Below, one piece after another: positions 8,556 through 10,700 of a stretch of 10,700 nucleotides of DNA. This stretch comes from Gemmatimonadales bacterium. Lineage in GTDB: Bacteria > Gemmatimonadota > Gemmatimonadetes > Gemmatimonadales > GWC2-71-9. The stretch spans positions 1 through 10,700 of the forward strand of contig SPDF01000032.1 in the NCBI GenBank assembly GCA_004525055.1. The letters are read 5' to 3'. The notes below the pieces were generated by a model. The model did not search any database. It was not told the origin of the DNA and worked only from the letters and a program-made list of their open reading frames with translations. The translations under genes were made by a program, and so were the position numbers. The stretch's first letter is position 1. The number at the start of each line of letters is the position of its first letter.

Positions 8556-9488
8556 CTAGGCGTCCGACTCAGCCGCGGCAGCCGGGGCAGCCGCCTCGGC
8601 CCCGCCCGTCTCCGCCGTCTCCACCGCCTCCGCCGGCTCCGCCGGCTCGGACTCGCCCTTCAGTCGGGCGGCAATGGCCTCGGGCTTCGGCCGGCGCTTG
8701 CGACGGGCCCGGCGCTTCTTCCGGTCCGCATCGGCATCGCCCTCGGTGCCCGAGTCCGTGCTGTAGGTCTCGGCGTCCTGATCGTCGCCCGCATCCCGGG
8801 ACGGCATCTGGGCGCGGGCTTCGGCGATCGTCTCGGCCAGCGCGTGCGTGATCAGGGCGACGGCACGGATCGCGTCGTCATTGCCCGGGATCGGCACGGT
8901 GATCACGTCGGGGTCGGCGTTGGTGTCCACAATGGCCACTACCGGAATGCCAAGCTTGTTTGCCTCGGCAACCGCGATCTTTTCCTTCTTGGCGTCCACC
9001 ACGAATAGCGCGCCCGGCAGCCGCTTCATGTTCTTGATGCCCTCGAGGTTGCGCGACAGCTTCACGCGCTCCCGATCGAAGAGCAGTTTTTCCTTCTTGG
9101 TGTAGCTCTCGAAGTCGCCTTCCTGCGCCCCCTGCTCGAGGTCGAGCAGCCGGCGAATCTGCTTCTTGACCGTCTGGAAGTTGGTGAGCATGCCGCCCAG
9201 CCACCGCTCCGTGACGTAGTGCCCACCGCTCGCCGCCGCTTCGGCCTGGACCACGCTCTTGAGCTGACGCTTGGTGCAGACGAAGAGGACGCTATCGCCC
9301 TTCAGGACGACGGCGCGGAGAAGTTCCTGGGCCTTGATGATCTGCCGGAGCGTCTTCTGCAGGTCGATGATATAGATGCCGGAACGTTCGGCGAAGATGA
9401 AACGGCGCATCTTCGGGTTCCACCGACGGGTCTGGTGGCCAAAGTGAACGCCGGCTTCGAGCAGGTCCTGCAGTGCGGGTTGTGCCAT
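8556..9488 (-). CDS. rpsB: Small ribosomal subunit protein S2 with long charged C-terminal tail
   Basis: S2 binds late to the 30S subunit near the head-body junction and helps recruit S1 and mRNA. The core is typical: LLEAGVHFGHQTRRWNPKM (9-27), IYIIDLQKT (38-46), ERWLGGMLTNF (94-104), LPGALFVVDAKKEKIAVAEA (157-176), GIPVVAIVDTNADPD (180-194), and IPGNDDAIRA (200-209). At 310 residues it exceeds E. coli S2 (241) by about 70. The extra tail from about residue 229 has an acidic part (234-255), a very basic part (256-269, 11 of 14 residues K or R), then a Glu, Pro and Ala-rich end. The ATG fits the family start. The best Shine-Dalgarno, AGGA, is about 13 nt upstream, an unusually long spacing. 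A 128-bp gap with hairpins separates it from rpsI. Confidence 0.97.
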   Translation of the reverse strand: MAQPALQDLLEAGVHFGHQTRRWNPKMRRFIFAERSGIYIIDLQKTLRQIIKAQELLRAVVLKGDSVLFVCTKRQLKSVVQAEAAASGGHYVTERWLGGMLTNFQTVKKQIRRLLDLEQGAQEGDFESYTKKEKLLFDRERVKLSRNLEGIKNMKRLPGALFVVDAKKEKIAVAEANKLGIPVVAIVDTNADPDVITVPIPGNDDAIRAVALITHALAETIAEARAQMPSRDAGDDQDAETYSTDSGTEGDADADRKKRRARRKRRPKPEAIAARLKGESEPAEPAEAVETAETGGAEAAAPAAAAESDA

Positions 9489-9516
9489 GCGAGTTCGTCG
9501 ATCCTTCAGTTATGAG

Positions 9517-9548
9517 GGTTGTCCGACCACCGCCTTCGTCTTCCAACC
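9517..9548 (-). promoter_or_regulatory. Hairpin with symmetric GAA/GGA internal loop in rpsB leader
   Basis: In transcript order, GGTTG (9548-9544) pairs with CAACC (9521-9517). Next comes a 3x3 internal loop, GAA (9543-9541) opposite GGA (9524-9522), then a GAC/GTC inner stem and a 10-nt loop. The internal loop could form consecutive G-A pairs, a common protein-binding RNA feature. It ends about 28 nt before the rpsB ATG. S2 is known to control its own mRNA through a leader structure in some bacteria. The pairing is visible; any S2 binding is inferred. Confidence 0.35.
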
Positions 9549-9593
9549 TGACCCCAAGGGGCACCCGGGTCGGAATCCGGCGATGTGGAGGAT

Positions 9594-9611
9594 GGCGGCC
9601 AGTCGGCCGCC
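9594..9611 (-). other. 7-bp perfect hairpin just after rpsI
   Basis: GGCGGCC (9611-9605) and GGCCGCC (9600-9594) form a perfect all-GC stem with a GACT tetraloop, beginning 5 nt after the rpsI stop codon. It is followed by ATCCTCC, with no T-tract, so it is not a standard intrinsic terminator. It could mark the 3' end of an L13-S9 message, slow 3' exonucleases, or form part of the rpsB leader. Confidence 0.4.
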
Positions 9612-9616
9612 TGCTG

Positions 9617-10018
9617 CTAACGCTTGCTGAACTGGAACCGCTTCCGGGCGCCCGGACGGCCTGGCTTCTTCCGCTCCACGGCGCGCGGATCGCGCGTCAG
9701 GAGACCGGCAGCCCGCAGCTTGGCCCGGTGCAGGCCGTCGGCCTCCACCAGCGCCCGCGCGATACCGTGCCGGAGCGCACCCGCCTGGCCCGCCTGCCCG
9801 CCACCGTCGAGATGCGCGGTAACGTCAAAGGCGCCGAGGGTGTCGGTGGCCGTGAACGACTGCTGGATGTGCTGCACCAGCGAGGGGCGGGGGAAGTAGT
9901 CGCCGAGGGTGCGGCCGTTGATGGCCCACTTGCCGGTGCCGGGCGTCAGGTACACGCGGGCGACGCTGGTCTTGCGCCGACCCACTGCCTGCCACCGGAA
10001 TTCGGGAGAAGCCGTCAT
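9617..10018 (-). CDS. rpsI: Small ribosomal subunit protein S9
   Basis: S9 sits in the head of the 30S subunit, and its C-terminal tail contacts the anticodon arm of P-site tRNA. The 133-residue protein has the family start VGRRKTSVARVYLTPGTG (12-29), NGRTLGDYF (34-42), the glycine-rich GGGQAGQAGALRHGIARAL (72-90), LTRDPRAVERKKPGRPGARK (107-126), and the invariant-type SKR end, so the tail is intact. ATG at 10018 overlaps the rplM stop by four bases (ATGA). AAGGTGA at 10029-10023, 4 nt upstream, is a good ribosome-binding site inside the rplM 3' end. The rplM-rpsI pair is conserved across most bacteria. Confidence 0.98.
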   Translation of the reverse strand: MTASPEFRWQAVGRRKTSVARVYLTPGTGKWAINGRTLGDYFPRPSLVQHIQQSFTATDTLGAFDVTAHLDGGGQAGQAGALRHGIARALVEADGLHRAKLRAAGLLTRDPRAVERKKPGRPGARKRFQFSKR

Positions 10019-10473
10019 GCGCTCACCTTCTGGCTGCTGGACTGGACCGTAAAGGGCTTGGGCTGCTGCGCCGCGTGCGGGTGCTCCGCGCCGGCGTACA
10101 CCTTGAGCTTGCCACGCAAGTGCTGCTTGGCGAGTGAGGTCTTCGGCAGCATGCCGAAGACGGCCTTCTCAATGACCCGATCAGGGTGTTTGGCCATCAT
10201 GTTCCGGGCGGTCGTGTGCGTCTCGTGACCCATGTATCCCGTGTGCTTGAAGTAGGTCTTCCCGTCGAGCTTCTTGCCCGTCAGGCGAACCTTCTCCGCA
10301 TTGATGACGATGACGAAATCGCCGCCATCCATGTGCGGCGTGTACGTCGGCTTATGCTTGCCCCGGATGAGCTGCGCCACTTCACTGGCCAACCGGCCGA
10401 GCGGCACGTCCTGGGCATCAACGATCAGCCACTCATGGTGGATGTCGTCGGGCGTCGCGCTGAAAGTCTTCAT
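10015..10473 (-). CDS. rplM: Large ribosomal subunit protein L13
   Basis: L13 is an early assembly protein of the 50S subunit. Beginning at MKTFSATP the protein has 152 residues, compared with 142 in E. coli. Conserved blocks are LIVDAQDVPLGRLASEVA, RGKHKPTYTPHMDGGDFVIV, KTYFKHTGYMG, RVIEKAVFGMLPK, and KLKVYAGAEHPHAAQQP near the end, followed by a short extra Ser and Gln-containing tail. The frame stays open to 10524, but the extra residues are unlike L13. An upstream ATG at 10479 (Met-Thr-Met) is also possible. AGGA lies 6 nt before the ATG at 10473 and overlaps the region immediately before the other, so 10473 is preferred. It is the first gene after a probable promoter. Confidence 0.97.
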   Translation of the reverse strand: MKTFSATPDDIHHEWLIVDAQDVPLGRLASEVAQLIRGKHKPTYTPHMDGGDFVIVINAEKVRLTGKKLDGKTYFKHTGYMGHETHTTARNMMAKHPDRVIEKAVFGMLPKTSLAKQHLRGKLKVYAGAEHPHAAQQPKPFTVQSSSQKVSA

Positions 10474-10522
10474 TGTCATTCCTGCCAGTTCCCTGAAAAC
10501 GGGTAAATCGACACAGACCCGC

Positions 10523-10552
10523 AAGATAGCCGGGAATATCGGCCCCGGTCAA
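10523..10552 (-). promoter_or_regulatory. Probable sigma70-type promoter for rplM-rpsI
   Basis: TTGACC (10552-10547) matches the -35 consensus at five of six bases. An 18-bp spacer separates it from TATCTT (10528-10523), a four of six match to the -10 consensus. Transcription would begin near 10516, about 43 nt before the rplM ATG. The -35 box contains the stop codon of the preceding biotin-carrier gene. Ribosomal protein operons normally have their own strong promoter here. Confidence 0.6.
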
Positions 10553-10700
10553 GGCACCCCGTCCGCGGCCGGCGGAGCCATCGGGGGGACCAGAACGACC
10601 AGGACCTGCCCCTTTTCGACCGCCTTCCCAGCCTCCACCCGGACCGACTCGACCACGCCCGCCACCGGGGCCTTGATCTGGTTCTCCATCTTCATGGCCT
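10549..10700 (-). CDS. C-terminal end of a biotinyl (biotin carboxyl carrier) domain protein
   Basis: Only the last 50 or so codons are in the window; the gene starts beyond the right edge. The visible protein begins at AMKMENQIKAPVAGVV, which contains the biotin attachment motif AMKM. The lysine between the two methionines (codon 10692-10690) would carry biotin. GKAVEKGQVLVVL completes the barrel fold, and a short Pro and Ala-rich tail ends in GVP at a TGA stop. Such domains shuttle carboxyl groups in acetyl-CoA or propionyl-CoA carboxylases and in decarboxylase pumps. Which enzyme this belongs to cannot be told from the fragment, and a lipoyl-type role is less likely given the AMKM motif. 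The stop lies 75 bp before the rplM start. Confidence 0.9.
   Translation of the reverse strand, partial: AMKMENQIKAPVAGVVESVRVEAGKAVEKGQVLVVLVPPMAPPAADGVP

Noticed and set aside
9551..9571. Overlapping short palindromes (ACCCGGGT and CCCCTTGGGG) in the rpsI-rpsB gap
   Set aside because: They are short, mutually exclusive and of a kind common in GC-rich DNA, with no supporting context beyond the leader already described.
10474..10524. N-terminal extension of L13 back to 10524
   Set aside because: The extra residues are not L13-like, the region overlaps the -10 box of the probable promoter, and MKTF at 10473 matches the usual L13 start with a well-spaced AGGA.

Overview
This is a 10.7 kb piece of a GC-rich bacterial chromosome made almost entirely of core housekeeping genes. 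All thirteen recognisable genes lie on the minus strand, so transcription runs from the high-coordinate end towards position 1. The order of transcription is: 3' end of a biotin-carrier gene, rplM, rpsI, rpsB, tsf, pyrH, frr, uppS, cdsA, dxr, rseP, rpsO, pnp. The pnp gene runs off the left edge. I see no mobile element, CRISPR array, tRNA or rRNA gene, phage gene, toxin or defence gene. No gene-free stretch exceeds about 180 bases.

Organism: the isoprenoid (MEP pathway Dxr), phospholipid (CdsA) and RseP genes, with a two-PDZ RseP, suggest a diderm bacterium. GC richness, the short EF-Ts, the rplM-rpsI block directly upstream of rpsB-tsf, and rpsO-pnp directly downstream of rseP look most like Gemmatimonadota to me. 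That is an inference from general knowledge, not a search result. Other GC-rich phyla such as Acidobacteriota remain possible.

Layout. (1) 10549-10700: C-terminal end of a biotinyl domain protein, whose stop codon lies inside the probable -35 box of the rplM promoter. (2) 8556-10473: ribosomal proteins L13, S9 and S2. L13 and S9 overlap by ATGA; S9 and S2 are separated by 128 bp containing two hairpins. S2 has an unusual, highly charged C-terminal tail. (3) 2512-8465: tsf-pyrH-frr-uppS-cdsA-dxr-rseP, a very tight run in which successive genes overlap by 1 or 4 bases or are 4 bases apart, preceded by a strong hairpin between rpsB and tsf. (4) 1-2333: rpsO and pnp, with their own probable sigma70 promoter, a leader hairpin before rpsO, and a 12-bp perfect hairpin between the two genes.

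How it works together: the run supplies ribosomal proteins, elongation (EF-Ts) and ribosome recycling (RRF), UMP kinase for pyrimidine nucleotides, isoprenoid precursor (Dxr), the polyprenyl carrier for cell-wall synthesis (UppS), CDP-diacylglycerol for phospholipids (CdsA), an intramembrane protease for envelope stress or membrane protein turnover (RseP), and RNA turnover (PNPase). This matches growth-rate-linked co-expression of translation and envelope synthesis. The core order is known from many bacteria, for example rpsB-tsf-pyrH-frr-uppS-cdsA-dxr-rasP in Bacillus. I did not find a new biological system here. The observations most worth a second look are the intergenic RNA structures (possible ribosomal protein or PNPase autoregulation sites) and the S2 tail.
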